The position numbers were made by a program, and so were the translations under genes. The notes beneath the pieces were generated by a model. The model was not told the DNA's origin. It did no database searches and saw only the letters and a program-made list of their open reading frames with translations. Positions 34,451-47,500 of a stretch of DNA of 64,000 nt are shown piece by piece; position 1 is the stretch's first letter; each line of letters starts with the position of its first letter. Location: contig JANTQA010000042.1 in the NCBI GenBank assembly GCA_027625915.1, positions 5,778,001-5,842,000 of the forward strand, given 5' to 3'. The DNA is from Anaeramoeba flamelloides (Eukaryota > Metamonada > Anaeramoebidae).

Positions 34451-35690
34451 TATGTGATCAAAATAATGTATTCGAAAGATATAATCAGTGTTTCAAAATA
34501 CAATCCTTGAGTTTTTTTCTTCTTGTTCCAAGGCAATATCCAATTTACTACCGTTCAGTATAGCTAATTTCAAATCAATTTTGAAAGTGTGATAAATCAA
34601 TTTTTTCAGTAAATTATAAATTTTGAATTTAATTTGTTTAAAATTTTTCATAATATTCTCAATTTTTTTTGAACATTTTTGTTTTTTTTCACTGTTTAAC
34701 TGTGATTAAAAATGACTCGATTTTTTGAGATAAATTGTCTAATGTGATCCTTTCTTTTTAGAATTTTATTAAAATAATAGAAGTTTCAGAAACCAATAAT
34801 ATATTTAATTATTGTTTCTTGTTGGTTTCTTTGATATGTTAATGCATAGGTCTTAATAACAAAAAAAAACACGCTTTTTTTTTTATTTTATTGAGGAGGA
34901 AGTGTAGATTACACTCTAAGTGCCCTTTTACTTAAATTCCCTTTCAGAAATTTAAGCGTAAAATCATAGATTTCACGATTATTAATTAACGAAAATAATT
35001 TTAAGCTATCATGATTTAAAATTATTTCATTAAAATTTAATTTTTTAACTTTTTTCAGAAAAATTAATCTATCTTTTTCATAGGAAGGACATACCCATAA
35101 AAAGTGATCAATATTTTCTATTATTTCCTTATGTTCATATTTTAAACATAAAGGACAAAATTTATTGATTTTTTATTTATTACATAATAATATCTATTTA
35201 AGCAGTTGGTAAATGTTCTGGATTTTAGAATTGTTGAACTTGATGGATAACTTAAATATCTTTGATTAATAAATAAATTTTTTTGGTTTTTTAATTATTG
35301 CGAAATATTTTTGTACCTTCCAACTGGTAGAATTCAACAACTCATTATAATTATAATTATAAATTTCTTTTTTTTAAGAAGGTTTAAACTCTCCGACTTC
35401 CAGTTAATTTTATTGTTTATTCTTTGATTAAATTTTATTAATTTTTTCCAGATAGGGTAGAGATAATTCTTTTTAATTTATTTTTTGAATTTGAATTTCT
35501 TTTTATTGATTGATATTACCAAATTTTCGAATTTAAATTCTGTTTTTATAAATAAGAATTGGTGTGTTTCTGTTTATTTTGCAGATTTCAGTAATACATG
35601 TATTAATCCAAGAGTTTAAATAGTTTAGGGAAAAAACACGCTTTTTATTTAGAAACAAATATTAAACTTTTCGACACACTATATTTTGAC
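34451..35690. mobile_element. MITE family 3 copy interrupted by a LINE fragment
   Basis: The left part (34451 to about 34879) follows the 32173-32655 copy in order: TGTGATCAAAATAATG, TTCTTGTTCCAAGGCAATAT and TTTGATATGTTAATGCATAG. The right part (35631-35690) resumes exactly where it left off (ACGCTTTTTATTTAGAAAC ... ATATTTTGAC). The intervening ~750 nt is the 3' end of a LINE on the minus strand. Confidence 0.8.
34880..35630 (-). mobile_element. 5'-truncated LINE (non-LTR retrotransposon) 3' end
   Basis: The minus-strand reading ends in an uninterrupted ~88-codon stretch containing KFCPLCLKYEHKEIIENID, then HFLWVCPSY. That is a CX2C-X13-H-X4-C zinc knuckle of the kind at the C-terminus of LINE reverse transcriptases (zf-RVT). 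The stop is at 34909-34911, followed by a short 3' UTR with AATAAA and a T run in + orientation (the A tail). Upstream (35200-35630) the frame is broken by many stops. Copies of AAAAAACACGCTTTTT on both sides (about 34863-34879 and 35631-35649) look like a target-site duplication from target-primed insertion. Confidence 0.78.
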
Positions 35691-37629
35691 AAAATATTTA
35701 TAAATTCAAATAATTCTATAAATATTTTTTCTTATATTTTCCTTTTCCAATTTTAAAATCTTATTTTTAAATATGTATGAATTTTATTTGATAAAACTTT
35801 TTGAAACTTTGAAAATTCGTAACTCCCCCAAATAATTTTTGAAAAAAAAGATTTTGAAAGTTTATTTATTCAATTTTTACAAATTTTAATTGAACCCAAA
35901 ATATTTTATTTTTTTTTTAAATTCCCAGTAGAATTAATATATACTTTACCAAATACAAATTACTGAATTAGAGTCTGCAGAAACTTTTTTTTTCGGATAA
36001 TTTTTGATTATTATGTAGCCACTAAAAAAAAAAGATCAATGAAAAAAAAAAGATCTTTGAAAAGACAAATTACCACTTAGAAAATTGAAAATATGCAATA
36101 TTATTTAGAATGGATTTAATTATAAGCAAATAATCTTATTACGAAATTTTCAGTGAAATTTAAGTAATATAAAATCAAAAATACTCATTTCAAAAATTGT
36201 GATTCAGTTTTTTTTAGTATTTTTTTTTTTTTTAATTATTAAAAAGAGCAGGTTTTTATATATTTAGAATCACTTTAAATGTGAAATAACAAAAAAAAAA
36301 ATTAATTATTAATCATCCTTGAATATTAAAGGATATATATTTATTTTTTTCAATTTATTATTTCAACCGAGTAACAATTTTTAAAATGGAGTTTATATAA
36401 ACATTTCATGGATTATAAGCTCGAAATTTTTTTTAAAAAAAATATATTAATTTTTATTTTCTAATATACCGTGAGAATTTAGAAAAAAACAAAGTCAAAT
36501 TGGCATTAAATTGTTTTTTGTTTTATATTATTGATAAAATATCATCATTTTATCCAATATTAACTTTCCCTCATCTTTATATATAGATATTATACTTCAC
36601 AAAAAATAAACTTTGAAATTTAAATATTTGGAAGTCAAAAAAAAAAAAAATTAACTTCAATTGATGATTATTGTGAAAAAGAAACTATGAGGTATGTCTT
36701 TTTGTCAAAAAAATGTAGAATTGGGATTGATTAGTATGTGCTTCATGTTTAAAAAATTACTTATCTTTTTAAATTGGGTGGTTGTAAAGTTAGTTGGTTT
36801 TTGTCTTCCTACTCAAATAAAGCCTGGGCAAATATGTCAAAAAACACCCCTTGGAATTAATTTAAATCCCATTTAGTTTTAAAAGATAAAATGAAGAGTT
36901 TATGGAAAAAAAAAAAAAAAAAAACGAGAGAAATTTTTCTAATGAGTATATTTTTTTTCTTGATCTAGTATAACCTGAAATGGTTCATTTTTCCTCGGTA
37001 GTTCCTTAATTGTAGTTTGATGGTATATTTCGATACACGGCCCTTTTTTACAAATTCGATTATTATTCTGTTTCCAATAAAAACTTTAGAAATCATCAGG
37101 TATTATCAAAAAGCTTGGGGTTTCAGGATCAACGTTATAAATACATAACCCTTAGGGAACATTTTGATATTAAATATTGTTTCCAAAATAATAAATGTGT
37201 AAAATTATAATTTATTTTTCAAAATAAAGGTGTTTTTTTTTTTGTTACAAATGGCCTTATCGTGAATGTATCAAAGAAACAAACAATAAACTAAAGCGAA
37301 TATGAAATTGATAACAAAGAGTTAGTTTATAAAAACAAAAAAGTCAAAAATGAATGATCAAATTGGTATATTCGTTTTAATTAATAGATTAAATTCTTCA
37401 GAAAAATTGTATATATCAGTAAAAAATCAACAAAATTTCTTAAAAAATCAGATAAGGGGGATATTTTAAAAAATTTGCTTAATAATTTATAATTTTCTCA
37501 AAATATCAAGGGGTTAAATCTTTGGAATTGATTTGAAATTAAATATACTATTGAGTAAAGAAGGGATAGATGTTATATTGGAACAAGAAGAAAAAAAAAA
37601 GCAGATTGGATTGTTTCCAAAAATTCTGT

Positions 37630-38154
37630 TTACCATAAAGTTTAATCCTTGTTTCAAAATAAAAAGCCTGTGTATCTTTTTTCTGCAACACCTATACATT
37701 AGCCGATTAAAGAAACCAGTAAAAAAACCCTAAGTAAATATGGTAGTATTTTTCTTCAAGTTCTATTATTTCAAATGAAATTCTAACTCTGAAGGATCAA
37801 ATTGGAAAATTTATCTCAAAAAATTGAGTAAAATTGTCCAAAGAAAATTTTTTAGCCAAAAAAAAACGAAAAAAATTGAGCAAAATCAAATTATGAATAT
37901 TATGGAAAATTTTCAACTTATTGCAAGAATAATTTAAATTTGACTGAAAAACCCAAGTTTTTTACTTTCAAAATTTATTTGACCTTAGTTATACTGTTGG
38001 GCAGTAAATTGGATGTTGCATTATATAAAGAAGAAAAAAAAATCGCTGATGATATTTTGAAACATCGGATTCAATTCTTTTTTCCCACAGTATTTTGATA
38101 CTATATTTTGAAACACAGATTTTTAGCTTTAGAACGCATTATTGTGATCACTCC
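37630..38154. mobile_element. MITE family 3, inverted copy
   Basis: Reverse orientation to 32173-32655. The right end reads AACGCATTATTGTGATCACTCC. The interior carries TTTCAAAATAAAAAGCCTGT, TTAGCCGATTAAAGAAACC and GGATCAAATTGGAAAATTTA in inverted order. A further scrap of the family (GGAACAAGAAGAAAA) sits just left of it at about 37575-37600. Confidence 0.7.
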
Positions 38155-38748
38155 AGTTCTTCTGTATCATAAGAGCTAAAGTGTATAACTAAACCAGGTT
38201 TTGAACAACAGACACTTCACAGTAACTTTATTGTCGCTTGTTTAGAGCATTTTATTAAAGTCGGGATGAATTTAACAAGAAATCTTTAAAAAAATCGAAA
38301 AAACATCTATCGAGTTGATTATAACTGCACCGTTCTCCTTTGTGTCCAAATTCTCTAAAATTAAATCTCAAAGTGAAAGCCATATCATCCTTAAAAATAT
38401 TATTTTCAAACAATCAAAAGATTAGTCACTTGGACAAAGCTCTTTGGATCGGAATTTGAACGAAAACACGAATATCTTTTTTCAAAATTTTTGTTGCAAG
38501 AATGATGTATGTTTAAAAAAAAAGTTTTCATGGTATGAGAAAACCTTGGTATTAAAAAAAAATAAGAAAAAGAGAGAAAAACAATTGACAAAATAAAACT
38601 TCGAAAAATTAAATTTTCTAAATTTCCAATAACACTTGTTTCGATTTAGGGATAAAAATCTTCATCTAAAATCTCTTTCTCCAAATTTAGAAACAAATTA
38701 GGAAAAACAAAGAACAAAAATAAGTTATTTTTTTTTAATTTCAGCCCT

Positions 38749-39918
38749 ATGAAAATTTTTATTATTACGGAAAGCGCAAGAACTTTATCTTTGGAAGTTC
38801 ACGCGTCTACTCAAATTATGCATATCAAATTTCAGATAATGGTCAACGAGGGGACACCTTTAGAAGAACAAAAGCTTGTGTACAATGACGAAACGCTTGA
38901 GGACAATAAATCCGTCGAGTCCTATGGAATTGTGAACAACACCACGTTATATTTATTAAAGAATATCAAGCAAGTTGGAGAAGCTGATATGATTGACGAG
39001 AATAGTGTCAACGAAAACTCCACGATGCAAATCTTCGTCAAGACGCTTACTGGAAAAACCATTTCTTTCAACGTCGTTCGAAGCAATACCATCAACGATC
39101 TCAAAAAGATGATTAAAGTTAAGGAAAACATATGTACAGATCAACAAAGACTAATCTTTGCTGGAAAGCAATTAGAAGATGGAAGAACATTAGCCTCTTA
39201 CAAAATCCAAGGAGAAGCAACGATCCATTTAATCCAAAGGCTTTCAGGTGGTAAGCCTGTCATTAATTTGTACAACTATCACAACCAAGAAGAAAACAAA
39301 ACAACAAGCAAAACGCTGCAAGTCTCATCTGTGACTCTCCAATTAGAAAAGGACATCAAGTTCTCATCTTTGTTTCCACAGCCAAAGAAAAAAGACAACC
39401 AAAAGAATTCCATCACTTGGAGCAACATCAAAATCGAAGGCAAAAACGAAGAACAAAAAATTTCAATTGGCAAAAGAAACTATGCCTATTTGTTTTGGGA
39501 GTGTTTCCAAAACACAACAAACAGAAACAACAACAGGTTTTGTAACCTCTTAACAAAGGAAAATTCCTTTTGTGTAAATCTTCAAAACCTCGCAGAATTT
39601 TTGTCCGACCAATTATCAATGATCGGCTTCACTTCAAAAGAAATCAACGACTTGATCATCTATTGGGTTCCTCAACTTGAACAAATTGACGACCTTGAAT
39701 GGGTTCAAGTCCAATTCTTGGATGAAACTTCAGAGTATTCAAAAATTGCAAAGTTGGAAATCGAGCCAAAGCCAAATGTTGAAAAAAGAATCTTTGTTCT
39801 TTTCAGGCCTTTGGAAAATCAATTATTCGATCTTGGAGAGCAGTTAAATATCCAGCCAATCGGGAATAGAGAAGGAAAGGGATTTGTTGCTGTTGAATGG
39901 GGTGGAATGATTTTGTAA
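38749..39918 (+). CDS. Tandem ubiquitin-like domains fused to a KPVIxLY...VEWGG C-terminal domain
   Basis: 389 residues, intronless from this ATG. Residues 1-72 are a divergent ubiquitin fold ([17 protein letters not shown]...). Residues 93-168 are close to ubiquitin ([37 protein letters not shown]) and end RLSGG. Directly after the diglycine comes KPVINLYNY, opening a C-terminal domain of about 220 residues. That domain includes [22 protein letters not shown] and ends [13 protein letters not shown]. Similar KPVIYLY...VEWGG domains occur in bacterial proteins of unknown function (recalled, not searched). The diglycine could be a processing site or a fossil of a polyubiquitin origin. A deubiquitinase such as the USP in this window would be the natural processor (inference only). 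An AATTTCAG directly upstream of CCCTATG may be the acceptor of a 5' UTR intron. Confidence 0.85.
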   Translation: MKIFIITESARTLSLEVHASTQIMHIKFQIMVNEGTPLEEQKLVYNDETLEDNKSVESYGIVNNTTLYLLKNIKQVGEADMIDENSVNENSTMQIFVKTLTGKTISFNVVRSNTINDLKKMIKVKENICTDQQRLIFAGKQLEDGRTLASYKIQGEATIHLIQRLSGGKPVINLYNYHNQEENKTTSKTLQVSSVTLQLEKDIKFSSLFPQPKKKDNQKNSITWSNIKIEGKNEEQKISIGKRNYAYLFWECFQNTTNRNNNRFCNLLTKENSFCVNLQNLAEFLSDQLSMIGFTSKEINDLIIYWVPQLEQIDDLEWVQVQFLDETSEYSKIAKLEIEPKPNVEKRIFVLFRPLENQLFDLGEQLNIQPIGNREGKGFVAVEWGGMIL

Positions 39919-42900
39919 TTGCTGTTTTTATATTTCTTTTTGGGTTATTAAATTGAAACAATTCTTGCTTTTTTTTTTTCCAAAGAACAGAAAGTTACTA
40001 TCCTTTTTATATTCATTTTTTTTTTTTTTCTTTTTTTTTTCCTTTTTTGAATCTATTTTTTGAATTTTGCTAATTGTCTAATATTGATATCTTTGAGATC
40101 CTTCACTTTCTTTGATTTTACACTCCTGATTTATCTTCACATAAATCACTAATTTTACACATTAATAAATTGAATTACAAGCTTTTTTTTTTTTTTTCAT
40201 TATTCGATTTTTCTAAAGAATTTCAGACAGAATTTTGACTATTGTTTTGTTTTGACTCTCAAACCCTCATTGTCCTTCAAAAATGAATTGAAAATTATTA
40301 CATATTTCTTTGTCATTCAACAATTATGAATTTTAAATAGAAGATTTTAAATTTCAAATAAATCAAGTATGAAAGTGTAATGTTGTCAAAATAGATTTTA
40401 ATAGAACTCAATAAAATCTAATGACTCACAGCATATGGAAGTATCTTTTGTGATTAAGAAGGATTTTAGATATATATTCCATTTCAAAATCATTTACACA
40501 TTAAAAATCAAATTTTGTAAATAACTATTTTTATAAATTTAATTTATCTATATGATAATAAAAAAATTACTATTAGAAAATTCAGTTATATACACTAGGA
40601 ATGGTTGTTTTTACTCATAAATCAAAATAAAAAAAAGTAAAAAAAAAAAATTGGGACATTTATTATGGAATTTTTGTTTATATCCCTTAACAACTCCGAT
40701 TGACTTAAATTAAAATGAAGTTGAAAATAAAAGATTGAAAATTATAGTGATGTAGTAGATACTTTTTTTCTTATTTCTCTTTAATCCGATTTGAATTTAT
40801 AATAAAAAGTCAAAATCGTTTAAAGTTAAAGTAGTCTTGTTATTGTATTTTCTTTTTAAAATTGGAAAAAAATACTTATTCATTTTTATATTTTTTTTAA
40901 ATTTTTTAATTAGAAATTTTATTACAATATAGTATTTCAAAACAATACATTGGCTGATTAACAATAATGATTAAACAATGCTCAGAATTTTTTGATAAAA
41001 AAAAAAAAAAAAATTAAAAGAGAAATTTTTTATTTTTTTTTTTCAGACAATATTTTAATCAAGATTAAATTAAGAGAAAAATAAAATTCATTTCCATATT
41101 TCAGAATGAAAATTTCAATATGAATACTTTTCTAAAATTACAATTTAAGTAATTGGAAATAAATAAAAAAAAAAAAAATTATGAAATAATTTCATTTTGT
41201 ACATTTTGAATTAAACCAATAAACCCCCTTTTCATAGAGAAAATAATCAACCCTAAATTTAACAAAAAAATAAAAAATAACTTTTAAATATTTTTCAAAG
41301 ATAATAAAATAATCTTCAAAACCAAGAATTTTTTTTTTTGAATTTTGGTAATGAGTAAAAAATTTGAATAATATATTTGCGATATTTGGATTTTTTCAAT
41401 CTAAATAAATCCAGATCTTTGAAAACTTTTTTTTTTGAGTATGTTCTCTTTTTTAGCAAGAAAGTCTATTTTAGGTCTTGATTTCAAAAAGTTAAAAATA
41501 AAAATATAACTAATAATTAAAAAAAAAAAGCAATAAAATATACATCCTACTAGAACTGTTGGTCAAATAATAATTTAAATTTGAAAAAATTGATATCGTA
41601 ATTACTTCTAAATTTTACAATGAAAAAAATATATTATTTTTTTTATTAAATATTTAATTTAAAGTTTTTTTTTATTTTTTAATTATTTGTAATCTACAAT
41701 ATATACGTATGTGTATTGAATGGTAGTCAACAGATAAAACAAATTTTCTATGAGAAGTAACAATATCCATTATAATGAATAAATTATTTATTTAAGTATT
41801 TTCGGTCATGTTGGAGCAAATTGGCCTACCAAAATATTCAAGGAGGTATGATGTATTTTAATCATTAAAAATAAAAAGTTTTTGATGTGTAGACAAACTT
41901 TTCCAAAAATAAACTTTTTTTGACAAAATTTGGATGAAAAATACCAAAATCAGACAATCGAGAAACATTTTTCAAAAATAAAAATATTTTTATCAGTTAT
42001 TTTTTTCTTGTAAATTACCGATGAAAATTTTGAGTATATAATTTTATTTCTTGAGCAATTGTTTATAAATTCTATATCTTAGAATTTTTTGATAACTATT
42101 CAAATTAATATTTTTTTCAAGGCAATGTGGATATTTGGGGTTCTAGGGAATATAAATATATATACCATTTCCCAGTCAAAGGAGGGACCAATTGCAGTAA
42201 GTATATTACATATGTTTATAGTTTTTGAATCGATATGAGAAGAAAATTTTATTTTGGAAATTCCACAATCAAAATCAGTTTTTTTCTCAATTTGCTTTTT
42301 TTTTCTTTTTTTCATTTTATTTTGAAATTTAATTCATTTACAATTTTTTTTTATTGCATGCTCTATAATTACTTGGTAAAAACATGTTATATCCAATGTT
42401 ACTGAAACTGTGAAAATGATTGTAGAGAAATAATTTTGATTTCTATTGAAATTTTATTTCGATCTTCAATTAAAGATAAAAATGAACCTTGTTGTTTTTC
42501 TCAACAGTGAACGAATAATTTTGAGGTTTTCAATTTTTAAGAAAATCTATTGATTTATTACTTTTTATTCAAATTGGTATCGACCTTCCTTTGTTGTATT
42601 ATTCTACTTATTTCTTCTTTGTTCTTCATAGTTCAAACATTTAAGATTTTATAAAAATAATATTGCCATTGGAAATTAATTATTTGTTCAAATAGAGTTC
42701 AAAAAAAAAGTCGATCATTTATTTAAAGGTTAGAAATTGAATAAATTCCTTTTTTTTGTTTGAAAACAATGTCTAAATCAAATATTGTTTTTTTTTTTTT
42801 TTGAAAAAAAAACAATCTCATTCTTTCAAAAAAAAACTAATTGATCTCTTTTTCCAAAATAGAAAAGAGAAAAGAAAGCATCTTTAGAATATTTAATATG

Positions 42901-44005
42901 GAGAAAAAAAGAGAATAAATTTACAAATTTTTGAAAAAAAAAAAAATAACAATTTTTCTTTTTTAATATGTCAACCAAGCTGATTTTAGAGGAATGTTCA
43001 AAACCACAATCTGATAAGAATACACAACATAGGATGATTTTTATGTTTGATAGTTTTCTTGGATATTTCTTAACAAACTGAGAATAAAAAGATAGATAGA
43101 GACTCATTGAAAGGATGTACGATCTAGTTTGTCTTTGTTGGAAAATTTAAACCAAGTTTTTTCTCCAATGAATAGAACCAATTTAATTTCTATTCTTTCA
43201 ATTATTGCTGTTGGGAGAAAAAGATCTTTTGAAAAACAAGTAATCTCTCAGGTGGCTCATTAAAAAATATCAATTGGTTTTTTGTTATTTTATTCTTTGT
43301 TCTTTGTTAAGTTAGATCCTGAGTTCAAACAATAAATAGTAACTCATATTGTTTCATTTATTCAACAATCACCTTTTTATAATTCCTCATTTTGGATTAC
43401 CCTTCCATACTCAAAATAATGAAATTGTTCTGATGCTAAGATGACACTAATTGTTGTTCTTAGAACTCCTCAATATAATCTTATATCAATTCTAAAAATA
43501 TCATTTTTTTGGTTCTTCCAGACCAAACTCAAAACATAACAAGGAGATTGTTTCCAAATCAAACCAATAAAAACCTTTTATGATTTTTATTAAATGTTTT
43601 TAATCTTGGGGTAGTAGTGTATTTTTAGAATTATTACTTTCACTTTGTTGTTATTAATTATTTATGTTGTCCAAGAAATAATAATTGGTTGCAGCTAATA
43701 ATCGTATTTTCTTTTCATTCTAATATAAAAATTTAAACTTTTTGAAAAAATTAGTAAAAAAAAAATAATAATAAAAATAATTATATCAACAAATATATAA
43801 CAAACAGAGAAAAGTTGTTTTAAATTTGAAATTTATTTCTTCAGAAAAATGTCAAACTTCAATTTAAATTGTTGTCACGATTATTAGAAATCTTCTATAT
43901 ATGTATATATATAATAAGCAGTAATTCTAATTTTTTTTTTTTTCTTTTATAATAATTTGATTTTTAAAAAAAAATTTAAAATTAATTGGGAGGAGAGTTC
44001 AATTT
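39919..44005. other. Intergenic, repeat fragments, no gene seen
   Basis: AT-rich DNA. 40470-40675 is a direct copy of 48770-48970. Two short frames (42968-43081 and 43168-43263) look mildly protein-like but have no recognised family and no visible splice partners. Confidence 0.6.
40470..40675 (+). repeat. Dispersed direct repeat (copy of 48770-48970)
   Basis: Shares TATTTCAAAATCATT-like and CATTAAAAATCAAATTTT starts, a middle with ATATTCAGTT(A/C)TATAC, and an end of AAAAAAGTAAAAAAAATTGGGA(C/T)ATTTAT. Unknown family. Confidence 0.65.
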
Positions 44006-44519
44006 TTATTTGTCAAACCTTCTAAAAGTGAATCCAACAAATTTATTGTTTATTTCCTTTTTGGAAAAACTTTTTGGTGTTTTAAAATTTGTAATTACTG
44101 TTTTTAGTTCGCCATCAAAATCTTCAAAATATGTTGTATCAAAATAAGAAATATCCATTTCATTTTCTAACTGTGGAATAAATGGAGGAGTTGATTCACG
44201 AATATTTTCAAAATCAATGTCTTCAAAAAATGGATGAAGTTTCAAATTTTGTAAGAATACATCTGGTTCTTCTTTTAAGGGTACATCCAATAAAGTTGTT
44301 ATTAAATCCCATGCATCTTCCTCAATTATTTCTTCATCTTCTTCTGTTGTGGGTGGCACTAACGTTTTTGTATAAAATATAATATTTCTAAAAATGATAA
44401 AATATTTTTTTATGAGTTTTTTTGTTTTTATTTGTTGTTTTAAAAAATAAAATAGTTAGATTTATTTTTAATTATTTATTGTTTTGTAAAAAAATACATA
44501 AAAATAAAAAAATAAAAAA

Positions 44520-44560
<41 letters not shown>

Positions 44561-47500
44561 AAAGTTTCTTCAATTTCTTCGCCAGAAAATGGTGGTATTC
44601 CGGAAAGCAATTCATACAAAATACAACCAAGTGACCAAAAATCAACAGAATTATCATACCCTTTTTTTGATAAAATTTCTGGCGACACTTTTTATTTTTT
44701 TAGAATTGTTTAATAAATTAAAATGAAAATATAATTATAAAAAAATTAAATTTATGACCTTCTTTTACGAAAACACAACAAAAAAGTGCAGTTTCTTTCA
44801 AAGTTTTTCAAAAAAAACGTTATTGTTTTTTGTACTTTAAAAATCTTTCAATTGTAAAACACTTTCAAAGAATTTCATTCAAAATTCGGTGATTGTTTAA
44901 TAAGTATATTTTGAATTTTTTTTTTTCTTCAAAGAATAAGAAAGTTCTATAAAGTATTTCTAAAGTGAAAAACGTTCATTGAACGAATAAAATCCTTTGA
45001 AAGAATTTGTTATCCTTTTTTTTTTTTTTTTTTTTTTTTTTAAGGAAAATTGATATGTTACTATAATTTGGTGTTCCAACTAATGTAAAATGTTTTTTTT
45101 TATTAAATTCCTCACGGCTAAGTTTTTTTAATGTATCCTTCCAATTTTTTTGATCTGGAAAAATGTTTTTTGATAATCCGAAATCTGTTAATTTTAAATG
45201 GCCATCTGAAGAAATTAAAAAATTTTCAGGTTTTAGATCACTATTCATTTTTAGAAATAACAATAAAATATTAGAGAGAATAATAATAATAAGTGAAGAA
45301 TTTAATGGGTTTGTAAAATAATAATAAATGTATTAAAATGAATGAAAAATATTTCAAGTTTCAATTCCATATTTTAGCACTTTTTTTTTAAAAAATGAAT
45401 TTAATTTAGATTTTGATAATTTCTTTTTTTGCATTTATGAACTAAAATTTTGATCTTTTCAAAACCATTTTTTAATTGTAGTATTTTGAAACGGTTTTTG
45501 GGATCTTTAGACTATGTTAAAGATCTTTTTTTTATTTAATGATCTAGTTTGAAAAAAATATAAATTTAAAAATATTTTGATGAGGATCTCTTTAAAGTTT
45601 AAGAATGAAATTTTGGGCTGTAAGAATGACATGCGAAAATTTGCATATTTGTATGAATATTAATCTACAAGTTATGTGTGAAAAGAATTGGTATTTTAGA
45701 GGTCTGTACCATTTCTACAGTATATTTAAAAAAAATGAGAAATGATACAGATATCTTTTTAATTAATGAGATCAACTTTTTTACTATTTTGTAAATATAT
45801 TTTTTTCAAGACATTTGAAACATTGAGCTCTAATATAAATTTTATTCAGTAACAATTTACTTGAATTTTAGAGATCTCATGGGTAAAATCGAATACCTTC
45901 AAAGTTTTATTTTAATATTTAGATTCTTTTTATTACTAATATTTGAATTGTAAAATGGGAAAAAATTGTTACTCCATTGTTCATCATTTATTACGAAGAA
46001 ACTTCAAAGAAATAGAATGTACATTTTAGCGAGAAGATGGCAAATTGCAAATCTATCAAATTATCCTCTAAAAGTCACCATGCATAAAACACTCATTATA
46101 TAATCACTATCTTCATCCTTATGACAGAATTATCTCTTAATAATTTGATTTTTTTTCATTTTAATTTTATTTTTTATTTGAAATCTGACTGTTTTGAAAA
46201 AACTAAGTCCAAGATCACAATCTATATATATTTAAGTTGCGAAAGGCTTTAAAAAAAAAAAACATGTTTAAGAAGTCAAACTAAAACGAAAAGTTTACAA
46301 CTTCATGGTGACTTTTTGGATTAAAAAAGAAATTGTAACAAATGCAATTTACGAAAAAAAAAGTAAGTAAGAACAACATAATACTTTTTTTGTTCTAATT
46401 TTAAATGATTTTTTCGTGACACTGAAACAAGATTTTTATAAAAATATCAAAGTCCTGTTCTTGCAATTTAATTTTTTCCTTAATTTATAAAAAAATACAA
46501 CCAAAAAAAAAATAGACAAACGTTTATTATTCTTTACTATTTCTCTGAATTTTTCTTTTTAAGAATTGATAACAATTCATCAATAATTGAACAATATCAA
46601 TTCGATTTTTAAAAAGGGTAATTACACTTAATGAGTCAAATTCTTAGTATACCTAAAACCAGATGAAGATAAAAATTGAATGATTGTAGTGGCGAATATT
46701 TTTCTTTGGTTATTCCATAAACACCCTTTAGTGCCACAAATAGCTCTTATTTAGGAAAAGATATCATCAATAAAAAAAATAAAAAAAAAAACAAAACTAT
46801 TTAATTTAACGTTTTTGTGGCGATCTACTTGTTTCATTGATTTCACAAACTTTAGTTTTGCTATTGAACTTGGTTTAACTTTCAAAAAAAAAAAAAAACT
46901 AAACTATTTTTCAACCATTTTGGCACACCAATAATAACTTTGATATTAACCATTTTGGCCAGTTTATAATCTTCATGATGTATCTTTAAATATATTTTTT
47001 CATATTTTAAAAAGAGTTTTATTTCATTTTTAATTCATTTTTTATCATTTCCGCCTTTTTGTTTTTTCATTTTTTTAGTCTTATAAAATTTGATTTTTGA
47101 GAAACCATATTTTAAAATTTTTGGCACTTCACTTTTTTCTCTTTTGAGATTTTTTTACCATTAATGGCTAATTAATGAATTAAACCTTTAATTTAGTTTT
47201 TAATGGGTGAGTATTTATTTAGGTTATTGTCAAAACTATTTGTAATAATACATTTAATAAATAATTCGATATTTTAAATTTTGGGTGTGCCAAATATAAT
47301 AAAAATAGTTTATAATTCAAAATTTATCTTCTCAATGACAAATATGATCGGATCTTATGTGATTGAATTATGATTATTAGACAACCTAATTCTTTCTTTT
47401 CTCTCAAGTCTTTTGGTTAATACCCCAAGTCTCTAAAAGACATAGACAAAAAAAATTTGGATAAAATTCAAAAATAAATTTGAAAAATAATTTCCTCAAA

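Larger units (their letters stand above)
31760..38748. other. Accessory region: MITEs and a nested LINE fragment, no host gene seen
   Basis: Between PP6R and the ubiquitin fusion. It holds MITE family 3 copies (32173-32655; 34451-35690 interrupted by a LINE fragment; about 37630-38154 inverted), part of MITE family 2 (32770-33010), a dispersed repeat (33890-34120) and a (TA)n tract (34348-34381). Open frames at 33815-34015 and 36694-36876 have no recognised product. Confidence 0.7.

Noticed and set aside
36694-36876. 60-codon plus frame with LPTQIKPGQICQKTPLG
   Set aside because: The peptide looks slightly gene-like, but no family was recognised, and GTATGTC at its start is equally explicable as chance in AT-rich DNA.
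42968-43081. Short plus-strand frame MSTKLILEECSKPQ..., 37 codons
   Set aside because: Protein-like composition, but too short, with no family, no splice partner and no similar neighbour. A second short frame at 43168-43263 was treated the same way.
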